DNA of 64,000 nt from Hoplostethus atlanticus (GCA_034670405.1 JAXDDX010000002.1:5981501-6045500); one strand, 5' to 3'. Counted from the stretch's first letter, positions 36,801 through 52,026 are shown. Numbers and translations are program-made. The notes: a model not told the origin generated them from the sequence alone.

Positions 36801-38049
36801 ATGGCAGCATGTTTATAATGGCCTCATAATAACTGGCCAGTATCTCTCTATGTGTGTGTGTGTGTGTGTGTGTGGCTGTGGGTGTGTGTGTGTATGCAGC
36901 AGTGTGGGACAGCATGGACAGGAAATGCCAGAGCGATCCCAGTGGACCAGTACTTTAGAGGGGCTTGTTTATCATCACTCATTCCTCTCCTCTCCTCTCC
37001 TCTCCCCTATATTCATGCATGCACAGTGTATGTCCTGTGTCTTCTTTTTACCACTTGCCCTGTCAGGTGCAGGGAGGAAAGTTCAGTTCCCATCCTTCTG
37101 TCTGTAGCCCTCATACTGTATACCTCCCCGTAAGGGTCCCCTTAAGGGTCATAACAATTTACCCCATAGAGCCCTATAACAATTCCTCTGTAATACTTCC
37201 ATCGGGACGCCAGTCCCCCGTAAACACATACTCTTCTGCCCCCTTGGCAACCTCCTATACACTCTGGCTGTATCCCATTGTGTGTCATTCTTAAACGCGC
37301 CCTTCTCAACCTCCCCATTTATACCTCTATGCATCCCCTGGTGTTTCTCATAGCCTTCCCCAGTGTGAACCCCATATTTGAGTAGCACGGTCACTTTTCT
37401 TGATCTTCACGTGAACACCCTCTCTATGTACCCCATCCCTCTTTAAGCACACACTCCCTCAGCATTGAAATTCATGCCCCCTATTCACATAAACCCTTTC
37501 TCAACATTGAACCCGCCCTCTTTTGACCCCAGGCGCTACAGTCTTATCATGATCAGCATGTATTGGGCTGGACTGTTGATAAGGTCTTGGCTTATTTTGG
37601 CTGCACTTTTGAGTAAAAAGCTCAAATGAGTTTTGTGGTGTCGCAGCTACTCAGGAAACTTGCTCTGCTTCCACTGCACAGCATATGTGCTGTGTGACAC
37701 TGAAGAAAACAGATTTGATTCCAGATATTCTATTCCAGTGAATATTATAATAAAGACATATTATTATCATACCCTTTTTTATTAAACACCAGTTCTTCAA
37801 TATGAAAAGTTAAATATATAAAAAGTTGTGTAGTTATGATGGAAATACGAGCCAACTGCACCATGGCTTTTCTATTGTGAAGGTATAGGGATGTAACAAA
37901 CAGAGGTACTGCAAAAGTACTACACTATGTGTGATCTACGACATACATTGCTATCCGGTGTTGATTGATTCATTCTGTGTGTTTCAATGAGCCGATTTGG
38001 ACCTCTGAGTAGAGACATGCCTGCATCCTCTCTGTTTTCACCGCCTGTT

Positions 38050-38108
<59 letters not shown>

Positions 38109-41100
38109 CGGGGAGGTCTAGACTGCTTCCTCCCTCTGAATTGAAATATCTCATCTCGCTTTGAAAGGCAGGATATTGTTTCTGTGAATCTCTTTAAAAC
38201 CAGTCAGTCTGAGTTGCTTATCATACTCTAACGGTTGAATATGTCTAAGGTTTATAAAATAGTGTGGCCTGCCAGAGTATGGTGATAAATTGGTTTCTCT
38301 TCACACAGACTGACAAAGACAGACACACACACACTTGCCACACTTTGTGGTTAGGATTAGATTACAGAGAGAGCAATGCAGTAGCGAAGTAATTAGTCCA
38401 TGTACAGCTCTGCTTACACAGCGAGGGACTAAGGTTATCGGTGGATTGGCTCACAGCTGTAACACTAGACCAACTGTTGTCCGTGCAGCACACCGCTACG
38501 TCCACGGCCACACAATTCATCACCTGACAACTTGGTCGCTCCTGTTCGGCTGCGTGATACCCGCGTCTCAAGTGCTCAAGAGGCTGTTTGTGTTGTAGTC
38601 GTAGCTTTCAAGACGTTCTGAAATGACCACGACCATATGACAGCATTCTTCCTCTGTCCCTCTCTCTCTCTCTCTCTCTCTCTCTGTTTCTCCATCCCCC
38701 TCTCTTTTCCATTTGGTTCAGCAGAGAGAGTGTTGTTCTCCCTCGCCGGTCCTTGGCAGTGATTTAATTACTTATTTGTTTAGTTTGTCATATTCTAAAC
38801 TTCTCTGGCTTCGTGTTTTGCTGAGAACAGAAATTTCCGTCCCTCCCCTCCTCCTTTCAACATTCCATCCACTCTCTCCCTCTGCCCCCGTCTACCTCAC
38901 CCCCCACTCCCCCCTTTACTGTATGCGTTCTCTGTTTTTTGGCTTTTTTTTTTCAAAACCTTTGCTAAATTTTCCTACATTTTTTCATGGTGCTTATTTT
39001 GGTACCCTTTCTGTTCTCTTTCTATTATATTTCTTTGTTCGCTTCCTTTCTCTACCCCTTAACTGAGCCCCTGTTATTTCTGTCATTTGTCCCGCTGTTT
39101 CTTCTCTCCACTCATAGGCCAAATAGCTTCACTGGTCTGTAATAGCCTCCCAGGGGAGTCCGCTGCGTCCTCCACCCAGACAGAACTAGACTTACTGTAG
39201 TCAGGGCTCTGTCACATACTGTGGTAAGGCAGGCAAGTATACAGACCAATCAATGTTGCGCAATACGTAGATCTGAACAAGCATTTTGATGGGTCAAATA
39301 CGCAGATGTTCCAGTTGCGCTTCAAATTGGCATCACAGCATCCATAGCTGAAATATGAAATGAAATATCATTATGAGTATTACTCCACCATCGATACAAA
39401 TTAACAGAAGCAGTGAAAAGTATAGTTACTTTATGTTATTTTATGATTTATGACATTGTCTGAAGAGCTGAACTGACTGGAGATGTTAAGCAATGACCTC
39501 AGCATATGTCAATGAACGTTTTGTGGTGCATTTCTTTGGTCTGCTGTTTTCTGCTGTTGCTAGTCTTCCCTTGATATGGTTACATTTTGTTGAATAAAAA
39601 CAATCAGCAATCAATATTTTGTTGGTAATGTCTCGGCCTTATTTCTGACTCCATCACTGTTGTGGCAATCATAATAGTAAAGAAGATCCTCTTGAGTATT
39701 GTTGTTAAAGTATGGCTTGAGGCAGTGCAGCAGTGTTATAAGTTGGTGGGTAAGTCGTTACCAGTGAAACAAACTGTGTAATGGCCTTTAGCACAATACA
39801 ATAAATCAGTAAAACAGGTTTGCTATATGAGGAACAAGCTCTTCCTCTCATCCACCGCTATCAAATTCAGAACCACTAGGAGCAATGAAACAATTATTTC
39901 CTGTGGTGAAATCGCACTGAAGCACAACAGGCGTCACAGAATGTCTTCTTTCTCATGTTCTGTCAAAATAACAGAGAATGTCTATTGTGGGAAAACACTC
40001 TTGGCATGTAATGTAAGCTTTCAGTCAGAGTGACACCACTATTACTTAATAAACCTCATTTTAGTGTGTGTGTGTGTCCAGTAGGATATCTGGAGAGTGT
40101 GTTTGGCCAGGGTAAATGCTGTTGATTGGGACTTGGCGCGGTGCTGTTTACTGGGTCAAGGCTACTGTGCCAGGCACTACCATCAGCAGCAGGCATCATA
40201 CCCACAGAGCAGAACAGAGCCCGTGCCAGAGGTTTACTTAACCCATTTTCTTGAGCCAGCTTTACCTCCGTCACAACCACACGCCTAGAATAGTCCGGAT
40301 AAGATTTTGTGGACGTTTAGTAGCTTGGGGTTTTAACGATTTTGCTGTTGTAATGAGAATACATTCCTCTGTTTATTAAGAGTAATTTGGCCAAATACGG
40401 GAAAGGAGGTGAAGTGAATTAGATTAGTTCACCTCAGTTCACTCAGTCTACTTCAAACCTCTGGTGCATCATTGTGAACATTACATTTATATCCCTGTTT
40501 CCATAAGACTACCATCTAGACTACTGTTTTGGCTCTGTCCTGGAATCCCCTCTGAGACCCTGGAGCTGTTATACCATAGATAGTAGTAGTAGTAGTATCT
40601 TTCACTCTATTGATCCCTGAAGGAGAAATTATCTTGTTACTTGTTACAGTATCTTTTTACTTCACAGGGAGGTCAGAGCTCAGAGTCAGCTACCGATCAG
40701 AGACCCTGGAGCTGTTATGGATTCAGTGTCTTCAAGGACACTTCAGCAGGGCAGCTGCTGTTTGAAGATTTGTCTCCTTATCCACTACAGCATGCTGCTT
40801 CCCTGTTGTCACCCATGAAACATATATGTAGCTGGCAATTCATTACATTGTAAATGCACCAGTATATCAGATAGATTACACTACACTTAATATTGCATAC
40901 CCCCCATGTTTTGACATTGCCTCCGCCTGCACAGCAGTATAGTATAAGCACAGTCTCGAAAATAATATCCAAACTGTGAACAATTTGTAGGCTTTCTTTC
41001 TTTCTCTCCCCCTCTCTCTTTCTGTCTCCCAGTCTCCCCCAGCGGTGCACTGGACCCAGGTCAGCTCTGTCATAGGATTTTAATGAGCACAGAGAGGTTT

Positions 41101-42353
41101 TCACATAAACACCATCCCTCAGCAGCAGTCTACATCGCCTTGACGTCCACCTTTCATCACCTACTGAGGGGGCGAAGAGAAAAACACTGTTTGGGTTACT
41201 GCACTAAGCTTCGGCTCAATGTGGGAACCTGCTGTACAGTAAAGGGATAGTAATAGTTGTTGGTGTTACACGTTGGGATTTTGGTTTACAAGCTGGGATA
41301 AAGCACAGTAGGTACAGATGTGTGGTGTATTTAGTGTTATGGCCAAATTGCGTGAGCTTTATGATCAAGATGACACGAAACAGTTCATGAAACAGCAACC
41401 TCTTTGTTTTCAAATGTGTTTGTGCTTCCTAGCAACACGTTTTATAACTCATTACAATTGGAATGTGTTTTAACACATACACAAGGCCAGGAGAGTCAGT
41501 CATGACGTTTACACTGATGGCTCATGCATCACCTTGGAGAGAACACACACACAGGGTCCTTGCAGGAGCCAGCATCACTATGTATACAATCCACACAAAG
41601 CCTCTCTCTCTTTCTCTTCCCCTCTCCTTCTCTCTCTGTCTGCTGCTTTGGCTTTCTGTCTCTCAATCTCTCAGACTCTAACCCTACACCCCCAATCCCT
41701 CCACACTTTCTACTCCATCCCTTTCTGCCTGGTTACCAGCAGTAATGTCTATGCAGTCCAGACAGATGGAGGAATGCATGTACCACTGGGGTCATTGCAT
41801 GGGCTCTATATGAGTAACATACTGGACAGGGGGAAAAAAAAAAGTTTTCTTTTTCAGCAGCAGAGTCTGGCTGGGGCTGCTTTTGCCCATGTTTGGAGAG
41901 AGGAAATGAGTGCTGTGTGCTGTGGGGATGTCTCTGAGCTCCCCACTCCAACACAGACAGAGGTAGACAGAGAGACGGGCTAAAAATAGCACCAGGAGCC
42001 CAGGTCAGCACTGAGCCAAGAGGAAGGAGTGAGGGGAGGGGAGGGGGGGAGGGGAGGAGGAGGGGTGCAGTGCAAGAGGTTCAAAAATGTATGATGGAAA
42101 ATGAATTGAAAACAGAAAGGGGCTCATGGACAGGCACATGGAATGAAAGGAGGGATGTGAAGGAAAGAAGTGAGAGAAGGAAATGATGTGGCAAGGATAG
42201 GTTGGGGTGGGATCATGGGGATATGAGGGGGGCGGGGGTCCTGGGGGGGTCTAGAGATTGCCAAACAGATACCATAGTTAAAACCGCAGGTCTTGACAAA
42301 TGATTCGCCATAGCCAAAACACAGGCATGCCATGGGAGCAAGATGGCGTGTGT

Positions 42354-42424
<71 letters not shown>

Positions 42425-45400
42425 CCAGACAAAGAGAGAAAGAGATAGATAGAGAAATAACAAGGTGATGTCTTTAGATGTCTCATGGAGAGCTTAATCT
42501 GGGCAGTATATCCTGGTGAAAGCTCCGAGCCTCCCGTCCATTTTCTCATATCTCTCTCCTCACGTGCACTTTATCACATCCCAACAGCGTGCATCACCAC
42601 AAATCTCTCGCATCCCCCCTGCCGGCAAAGATGGGATGAATAAACGACCTGTGGGCCCACAAGATCTTCCTGTCAGAAAGACAGAGCGGATAGGAAAAGT
42701 GTAGCAGAGAGAGAGAGAAAAGATGAAGCATGAGATATTATTTTACTGTGTGAAAGCGATATGTTGTGATACAGGATTTAAAGGATGGAAAGGAGGAGGG
42801 AAAGACATATACTTTGTAGGAGCCAAGGGTCAGAATAATGAAATTAGAGTGGTAAGATATCACTAGTTTATACAGACGGAGAGAGGGAGGGAGCAGTACA
42901 GAGGCAAGAGAAATGGTTATTGCAAAAGACTGTATGTGTCTGTGCTGTAGCTGAACACCCAAAGCCATAAATGTACAGGTACAGTGGAAAGCATACACCG
43001 AGAACGTCAAAACAAAATGGGATGAGAGTGCAAGGAAAAAAAGGATTATGAAGTCTGTTTGGAAATTAGAAATCGAGAGAACTGAGTACATTGTGTTCAA
43101 GTATTTCCCGTCTATGACCACAATCAAAGCAGTAAAACGGTTGAGAGTATAGCCTGGTGTTGTGAAATGCCTGAATAAGTAAGATCTGAGCCTTCGCCAT
43201 CTGCTTATGTTATGTTCATCTTTGAAATGGTAGAGCGTAGCGTGTTTGGAGGTAGTACAGGGGCTCTCGCAGTCCAAAGCAAACCATCCCTGTTGTTACT
43301 GGCTCAGCCCTGTATTGTGCATGCACTTGTTTGTGTGTGTGTGTGTGTGCGTGCGTGTGTCTGTGTGTGTATATGTGTGTGGCTTTGCATGCCCTGACAT
43401 GAATGCCTGCATATTGTTTATGGCTGCACTGAGGTTACAGTGGCTGGCTGCGGTAATGATGCACAGATTTCAATTCTCATTGTTAATTGCTTCCACAAAA
43501 AAAACAACTTGAAGTTGTTTCAGATCATGACATCATTGTTTTTTCTTCTCCTCTTTTCCCCTCTTCTCTCTCCTCTGTGCATGTCCTGCCCTCTCTCCCC
43601 TTATTAATGGCCTCTTTCCCTACATTCCTTTTCTCTTCTCTTCTCTTCTCTTCTCTTCTCTTCTCTTCTCTTGATACAGTCTTCATCCGTCTCCCTCTCC
43701 CTCCATTCTTCCCTCCCTCTCTCAGAGCTGAGCTCATAGCTGGCTGGGTTTGGAGGTGGGATGTAGTACAGAAATGAGGGAGTCTGTTTTTCTCATCAGC
43801 CAGTAGAGCTCTCAGGAAACCCACCCCATACCCCTCCAAACACTACTACTCTCTGCTCTCTTAGTGATACAACAGCCATATTATTATTAATGGTTGTAGT
43901 AAGGCAAGATACAGATGTTTGAACTGTATGCCATACCATAGATAGTAGTAGTAGTATCTTTCACTTTTTTTGTGAAACTCTATTGATCCCTGAAGGAGAA
44001 ATGATCTTGTTACTTGACAGTATCTTTTTACGTCACAGGGAGGTCAGCTACCGATCAGAGACCCTGGAGCTGTTATGGAGTCAGTGTCTTCAAGGACACT
44101 TCAGCAGGGCGACTGCTTGCTGTAACAGAGGCGTGAACCTTGGCCTTCTGTTTGAAGAAGAACACCACTTTTGATGAAAAGTTGACTCCTGTTGCGGGAC
44201 CCCGCCCCCCTCATATCCCCATGATCCCACCCCTACCCATTTCCAAATATCCCCTACCTTAGTGTTGAGAATATGATCTTTAAGGGAGTCTGCTGGTATC
44301 TGGATAAATATTTATGTTGAAATCATTTTTTCTTGAAAATCCCATTTTAGGATTCTGTCCTACACATTCATCAAACCAAAGGCGGTTTTCATTGATTTTG
44401 ACCTTTTGCTATTTCGGTTGCTTCTGTCAAATCATTGCAGTTGTGCCTTCTAGCCCTGCAAGTTTCCGAGACAGGGATTACGCTGAAAATGTCTGAAAAT
44501 GGGATCTTTGAAAACTCCATCTCAGTGAAAGCTTTGACAGAACAAAGAGTCTCCCATAGCTCAGTGTATCCTCATGTGCGTGCCTGTCCCCTGTGGGTGG
44601 AGAATTTGTGCATGCAATTAAGACTCCTTCAGAGGCACAGTGACCTTTGACCCTGACTGCTCGTGAACGCTGACCTCGAGGAATGTCTGGATAACTAATC
44701 ACAGTGGACATGGATTGGTGCCTAAGCTCTGGCTGTGGCTAGACTAATCCAAGAAGAGATATGTGAATGATCCGGCTGAAAGCTCGCCTAATGCTGGATC
44801 TTTCTAATACATGTATTTTATTCTGACCTGATCTTATGATGGAGTGGGGCATAGGTGCATAGATGGTTGTTTGACACTTAACTGGCTTGGTTATGCTTGA
44901 TAACAGGATGAATGCACAGTAAACAACAATAAACACAAGACATTAGTATAGGGTGATTTCTCACACACACACCCACACCCACCTTAAGGGCAGAGAAAGG
45001 AGAGGGAGCAGTGTCAGCCTGCATTATCACACTGAACTAGCGCACTGGTTGCACAACACAATACAGGTATTGTGTCCTCATCACACACACACGTGTACGT
45101 GCACGTACAAGGACACACACACACATATCCACTAACCCACATGTTCACACACATTCTGGCTGACTTGTGTTCTTTCTGTTCTTTGGACCAACAGAGACCG
45201 ATTGTGCTGCTAACTGAGTTAGTTGGCCCGCCGTCAGCCTGTGTGCCAGGCTGCTGGTGTTTGTATAGATGAGGTGGAGACGTCAATATCCGTTGTAACA
45301 AATCTTAAATCTTTTCAAATGATTATTTTTAATAATTTCACTTGTCTCCAATACATTCTTGAATCAAGTAATATAAAATTCATACTAATGGAGTGATCTG

Positions 45401-45571
45401 CCTTATTGTCTCTAGAAAAGTTCTGAAAAAAGTGAAACTGAGAAAACTAAAGAATATGAATAAAAGAAGAGAAGAAAGAAGGAGAATATTGTTAGATGGC
45501 CATGTATATGTGACACACACCTGCAGTTGTGTGTCACATATACACATAGACACACATACACAAACTGTCTT

Positions 45572-45631
<60 letters not shown>

Positions 45632-45735
45632 CTCACCTTTGGCCCATTGTAATGGCTACTCATGGCCCTATGCTCTGGCTAGCCAGCTCCAGATGTTATT
45701 TACACACCCCCAGCAGTCCTACAGAGAGAGAGAGA

Positions 45736-45814
<79 letters not shown>

Positions 45815-46936
45815 TCGGTCATGTACTTCAGTTTCCTATTTTCAGCTCAGCATACGTTCCATGATAACATTCAGTCAACATGTTGACCATTTTGAGGTGA
45901 TTTATTGAAATGGTTCCTGAAAGTCACAGTCACCCTTCACTTACTTCCTTATTCCATTTAACAGTGGAGTTGCATTTCAATGGTTTCATGCGAACAAATC
46001 ATGAATTCCTGAGTTGTTACAGTGACCTACGGTTTGATTGACTGAAGGGTGCGGTAGGACAGGTTTTCTCCTGCTAAATGGCAGAAACCCTGTAGCTGTG
46101 AACAGTGCTGGCTGCTTGTATTCAACATCCAGGTGAGAGTCATCCATCAATAGGACAAACACTATGAATGAGGGTTATTGTGCTGCTGAGTGCCTCCCTT
46201 TTTTTTCTCACATGTATGGCCTCTGACTAACAAGGACTGAAGCAGGGAGAGAACAAGTGCGTGTGTCACAGTTGAAGACAGTTCATTTTTGTCGGTGTGT
46301 TGTGGACATGCTCTGCACCGCGGGGAAGCTTGTTAGGGTTTAGACAAAGTATGTGCAGTAAAACATCTGTCCATGGGCTAGGGTTTGTCCATGTGTGTGC
46401 ATGTGTGCGTGTCCTCGTGCATAATGATAGACTGAACACATGGCGTAGCGAGCTTGGGAATGAAATGTTTGGATGCACCATTACTCTTGCACACTATCAG
46501 CAGTAGTTTTGTCCAGATTTTTCAGTCTGTGTTCTATCAAAACTACATTTTGTTCTTTACACCCATTTATGTCATTTCCTTGTTACCCTTATTTCTCAGT
46601 AGCTGACCTGGGTGTGTGTCTGTGTGTCCACAGGGCCCTGTTCACATATGATGGAGTCAGCAACAAGCTCAAACTGGCTGACTCGGGAGGTAAGGCAAAC
46701 TGTCACATGTGAAGTGTTTTTCAGGAATGCAGGTTTTCAATACATAAGCACCACAAAGAAAGACACTTTTCACCTACTTCTCTTTGGTCTGAATTGAAAG
46801 GCATGCAGTTGTTTCGTTGCCTGTTATAACATTCTCACAGCTTGATATTTAGAGGAAAAGTAGAGGTTTTGCGGTGAAACTATTCATCAGTCTCGTTTTC
46901 TCCTTTGTTCCTGCCACCTTCTCTCTCTCTCTCTCT

Positions 46937-46967
<31 letters not shown>

Positions 46968-47761
46968 CTCTAACAGTGGGTGGTGTGGCAGAGCTGGCAG
47001 GGAAGTTTCATATCTCTAAGCCCCAGTACGGATTGTGCAGAGTGGGAACTGCGGAGCCAGGAGGCCCCCGCATTGCTATGATCAGCTGGGTGAGTGGCAT
47101 ACAGGCTCTTGGGGCTTAGTGGACTTGCACTCACTTGTAGACAACTAATCTAAAACTAACTAAGAATTTATCTAGCAGCTCCAAGATCATGGGTTCAACA
47201 TCTTGAGGGGGGGGGCACAAAAAAATGTAGGCACTCAATGAACTGTAAAATGCTTTGGAGGAAAGCCTAAGCTTATTCACATTCTAGTCTTATTTGGCAT
47301 CTGACATCTGGGAAAATACTTTAGGGGTCTGTTACAGCCTCATTGTTGTACATACATACATGAATCACACAGCAAACAGACTCACATACATTTGGAGACA
47401 TCTAATATATAATGTTAGGCAGGTGCAAGACACTGGAATGGTTTACTTAGAGCTATAGGGTTGTGATGTCGCTGCTGATTGGTTGGAAATCCACTTTGAC
47501 GTGATTTGATTGGTTCATGGCCCATGCCCCCGCTATCCCCCCCTTTACAAACACAAGACATGCACACACACACACACACACATGCAAATACATATACACA
47601 CTTGTTCTGGGCACAATTTAGGCAGGGTAACAGATGTTGAAGGTTCCCAATGTGCTTTGCTGGTCCTTCACCATGGCGACGGTGTGGACAGTGTTTTTAT
47701 GGGGTCAGAGGTTGCATCTGTAGCCAGTCGGGTGTTGAAGAAACTTGTGTCCATATCTATT

Positions 47762-47802
<41 letters not shown>

Positions 47803-50800
47803 CACACACACACACACACACACACTTGAACACTTGCACAAGCAATATAAACTAGGTCTGCTGAAGTGATATGTGATTTGATTGATTTATTTATCCAATC
47901 TGCCTCAGCCTCTCTTCCTCTCCTCATTTTTCAGCCCCCTCAGAGAGAGAGTGTTTATATCCTGTGTTTGTCCGCAGGTTGGACAAAACGTGGATGACTA
48001 CAGGAGAACGGAATGTGCCAGCCACATACCCGCCATCAAGAACTTCTTCAGGGTAGATCAACATGCACTCACTCACTTCCGGGTCAGACAAACATTACTG
48101 TGTAATTCATCCAATACACAGTTTGTCTTCTGGTCACTTTTCCCCCACCAAAGTGTGCATTAAAGATGACATCATTCCAGCTATGACATTTTTTACCATT
48201 CAGGAGGGGCATTACCAGCACAGTAGATGTCTGTCTCTCTCTTCCTTTCTCTTTCCTGTATCCTGTGTTCTGTTCTGCAGTGTTCCTCAAGTAACCCTTC
48301 TATTGGCCATACTCTGGTTAAGGTCTTATTTGGGTTAAACTGTTTACGCGTGCCTTTGATACCCTGCAATTGAGTAACCCTGTTGCTATGAACAAACCAG
48401 TTAGGAATATTTGTGTTCCGCCCACAGATAGTACAGTTCACCAGCAAAAAAGTATGAAAAAGATGCAGCCACCAGCTACCCTCTATGACTGAGCAGTAGG
48501 TTGCTTCTAATACAGGGGAAAGAAATGATCATCCCAGTAGTAATAACAATATTAAGGACTGCTTGCTGCCATGTTTTCTGCTGATGTTTAAATCTAAGTC
48601 TGAGTTTGCACAGACAGCAAAAAGTGAAAGAAGTAGGATGTTTACATGCCACAGTAACCATCTTAACCAGGTTTCTCATAATCAAAGTATGAGTTTGCCC
48701 AGGTTATTCTAGCCCAGTCTTGACATTTACATGCGTCGATGCAAAACTGGGTTAAGTAACCAGGTTTAGAGCGTGCATGTAAATGCAGCCTCAGTCTCTT
48801 ACCCTTCTGGCCCGTACACGTATGTACTCACACTCTATATTTACGCACAGTAGTTTACTTTGTATTGTTTTGAGAGTTTCCTGTCCTCAGTCCACTTCCT
48901 GGTCTGTTGGTATGTTGATCTTGTGCATGGTCGGTCTGTCTGCCATGCCGCTGCCAGAGGGGGAGACGGGGGTAAGGTCCTTTGAAAGCGCCATTGTTTG
49001 CGGTGCCACTGACAGGCAGGTCACAAAGTAACGCTGGCCAAGTGGTGACAGGAGAGACAGGCCAAGGAGAAAGGAATGGATGTTCACGCAGAGGAAGAGA
49101 TTATAAAGCGATGGTTAAAAGGGCTCTTAAATAAACGTGTGTGTATTTATACAAAGCGAGTGCATGTGTGTGTGTGATCTATCATCTTGCTATTTGCATC
49201 AGTCATTTCCCTTCCATCTGTGTGTTTAATTGCAGATGGATCATTTTCATCAAACTAGGAGAGGTTCACGGGTTCAGTTCAGCCAACCCCTAGGTTTACT
49301 AGTTTCCATATAAAGGCATCACCAAGTCAACTAAGCATCTGTGGAATGTTTGTTGTTTTTTTTTTTAAACAGTGAATGTTGAGTCTGGGATTTTGTGAGC
49401 CACTGTCTGAAACCCCCTAACCCCTCTACGAGGCTGTTGGTGTGAGAGAGTTTATATGCAGACATGTACATGCCGTGTGTGTTCGTATGTTTGTTTGTGT
49501 GATTTTGCACGTAAGCAGTATGTCTGTTCCAGCATCCTTGGCCTCTGTACATTTCAGTATGGGATTTACAAGTGGTAGAGACATGATGACACGGTCAATA
49601 TGACCTGGAGTAAAGAGAATCCTCTGTGAAGAGAGAACCTCTAACCTTAGCAAACACTCGGCCAGACCATGTCACCAGGTCCCTACCTCCTAACCAGCTT
49701 CACTGTGGATAAGAAACAGAAGTTGAAGTTACGATAAAAACTGTTGACTCTGACTTTAAGTCCATGTGTTTCCAGAGGTATAACAGTCAGTATCTGAGAT
49801 TAGAAATAGACAAGGAAAGAACGCGAATGTGAGTTGGATGAATGAATCAATTAGTCAGCAGAGTTTTTGCGGTTTTCTACGCTTAGTTTTACTAGTTGAA
49901 GCTGATTCAGATTGTCGATCATCTATGGTGAAGATGCATGACAGTGCATGAACCAACTTTGCCATGAAGTAACTTTAGAGACATTAACAATAAAACTCTT
50001 AGCACCCCATAATTTACGTCAGATCCTTTTGAAACAACAAGGGGGGCTTGTAAAACAGCACTGTGTCATATACCAGTCTGGGAAATCATCTGGGTTTAAT
50101 GTGTGATTCGTTTTTGAAAAATGATTACTCACTACTTACAGACCCTGTTTCTTTTTTATAGTTTCTGGCAGTATCTGAGTTTCCAAGAACACGTGATTCC
50201 TAAGTCACCTTGCAAAACAAGTAGCAGTATTTGAAGAGACTTCACAGATATCTGATGTTTCAATGAAACGAGCACAAACATGTTTCCAGTGCAGCCTCCA
50301 TATAATGTCCCTGTAGCTTGTCTCTTGAAATTGAGCTCAGAGGTGAGTATTGAGGCGTTAACAGCTACCAGTGTTACCAGTTACTACAGTAACCACAAGC
50401 CTAACTAGTTCCCAACTAATCACAAGATCCCAGTAGACAATAATAGTAACTCCAACTAATGTTCAAACTCTTTGCGTCATTTTGCGTCATGTCTGAGTTG
50501 TAATGACCCAAGAATAAATCTGTTCATTAATTTGATTTAGTGGCTCATTGCTGATTTTGTGTATGCCTAGCATCATGGGTAATGTGAGGATCAATTGTGG
50601 AACATGTAGTCTGCTTCCAGTCTGTGTCTGCACACAGCCTCGTTCCATTGACTGTTGTGACGGTTTTCATCAAAACTTTCTTACTACGCTGTTTGGCCGT
50701 TTGTGTTGCTTGATGGATTTCATAGATTTCCGGACCAACCGACAGTATGGAGCCACATGGAGCTCAGCCCGTGGTGAAATCAGCCACAAATAAATGCTGA

Positions 50801-51989
50801 AAAACACTTGCACAACACAAGTGAAGTGACATAACAAAGAGACAGGGAGTGGTGGGAGGGAGTGGTGGGAGGGAGGGAGGGAGTCCTGGCACGGTTCCTA
50901 CCTAGAACACACACGGGGCCAAACCTTTATGTGACTCCAGTAAGCTAGGAAGACACTGAAGCTCATGTGACTTATTAAAATGTGAAACCCAGATGACAAA
51001 AAAAAAATTGGCTAAGGTTTTTAAGAAGAATTTCAGCTGAGTAACATTACATTCATACATTACATAACAGAATATGTTCTTGATGACATGTTCTTCAGCT
51101 CACTTCTCATCTTGTTTTTTTATTTCCTGAACTGTACACCTGATTATCTTGAGCACTTCATGAGCTGTGAGGGCACAGCTGCAGTGTAATCTGGCTTTCT
51201 GTGTCACGGTTTGTTTACCTGTCATGATGCCCGAGTGACCATCCATCCTTCCCCAAGTGTCACTCAGCAAGGGTGGTGTCGAGCCAGCCATAGACGATAG
51301 GGTTGGGGGAGCTTGAGTGCAGGTAATAGGAGTTTTTTTTTTGAGGGGAAGAGAACATCCCATGCTGCCCCTAACTAGAGGTCGCCCAAGGTTGACTTTG
51401 CCACCGGCCGCCACTGGAGGGCATTTGAAGCCCTGTATGTGATATGGGATTATTTTTCGTGTCGTGCATCCTTTTGATAGCCTTACACAACCTTCCCTGC
51501 CTCTCTTCCTAGTTTATAGTTGACCTTGGTTTGTGATGAGTGGGAAAAAACAAAGCTACTCAAGTGGCCTAGATACCGACATTGATTGATGATAACAAAA
51601 TGGGTACTAAAGTTATTGTTTGTTTTCTAAAAAATCTTGGCTTTCATGATCTTGGATTTAGATACCAGGATTATAAATAAGAGAATGTGCTTCAACAGAG
51701 TCAGAATTCCCCGTGGCACAACTGTTATTTTCTCTGTGTCCTTGGGTTTTCTTTCCTTCTTTCTTTCTTTCTTTTCGTTTCTTTCTCTCTCCTTCTTCTT
51801 ATCCTGGTGCATGTCCCAGCTGGCAGTGGGAGGGTTGTGTCAAGGCGAGTCCCCAGCAGCAGATTGGGATGCGTTTCATACTGTACTGCAATACGGCATT
51901 ACGTTATGAAGAATGTGAATAGGATGCAGATGTTTCCATTGTTCTACATTTCCAATGAAATAATAGTGGAATACTGTTGAGTCTGAAGG

Positions 51990-52026
<37 letters not shown>

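Larger units (their letters stand above)
28438..46633 (+). other. Drebrin-like intron 1, 18.2 kb
   Basis: No exon of a known gene is recognisable inside. It holds a CpG-rich start (about 28750-28930), a retroposon tail (29001-29100), an L2 fragment (34013-34572), two related SINE copies (40573-40775, 43929-44165), a purine-rich G-run (42031-42066), a long GA array, a homopyrimidine tract (43545-43735) and several long CA arrays. Large first introns of this kind often carry enhancers. Confidence 0.8.
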
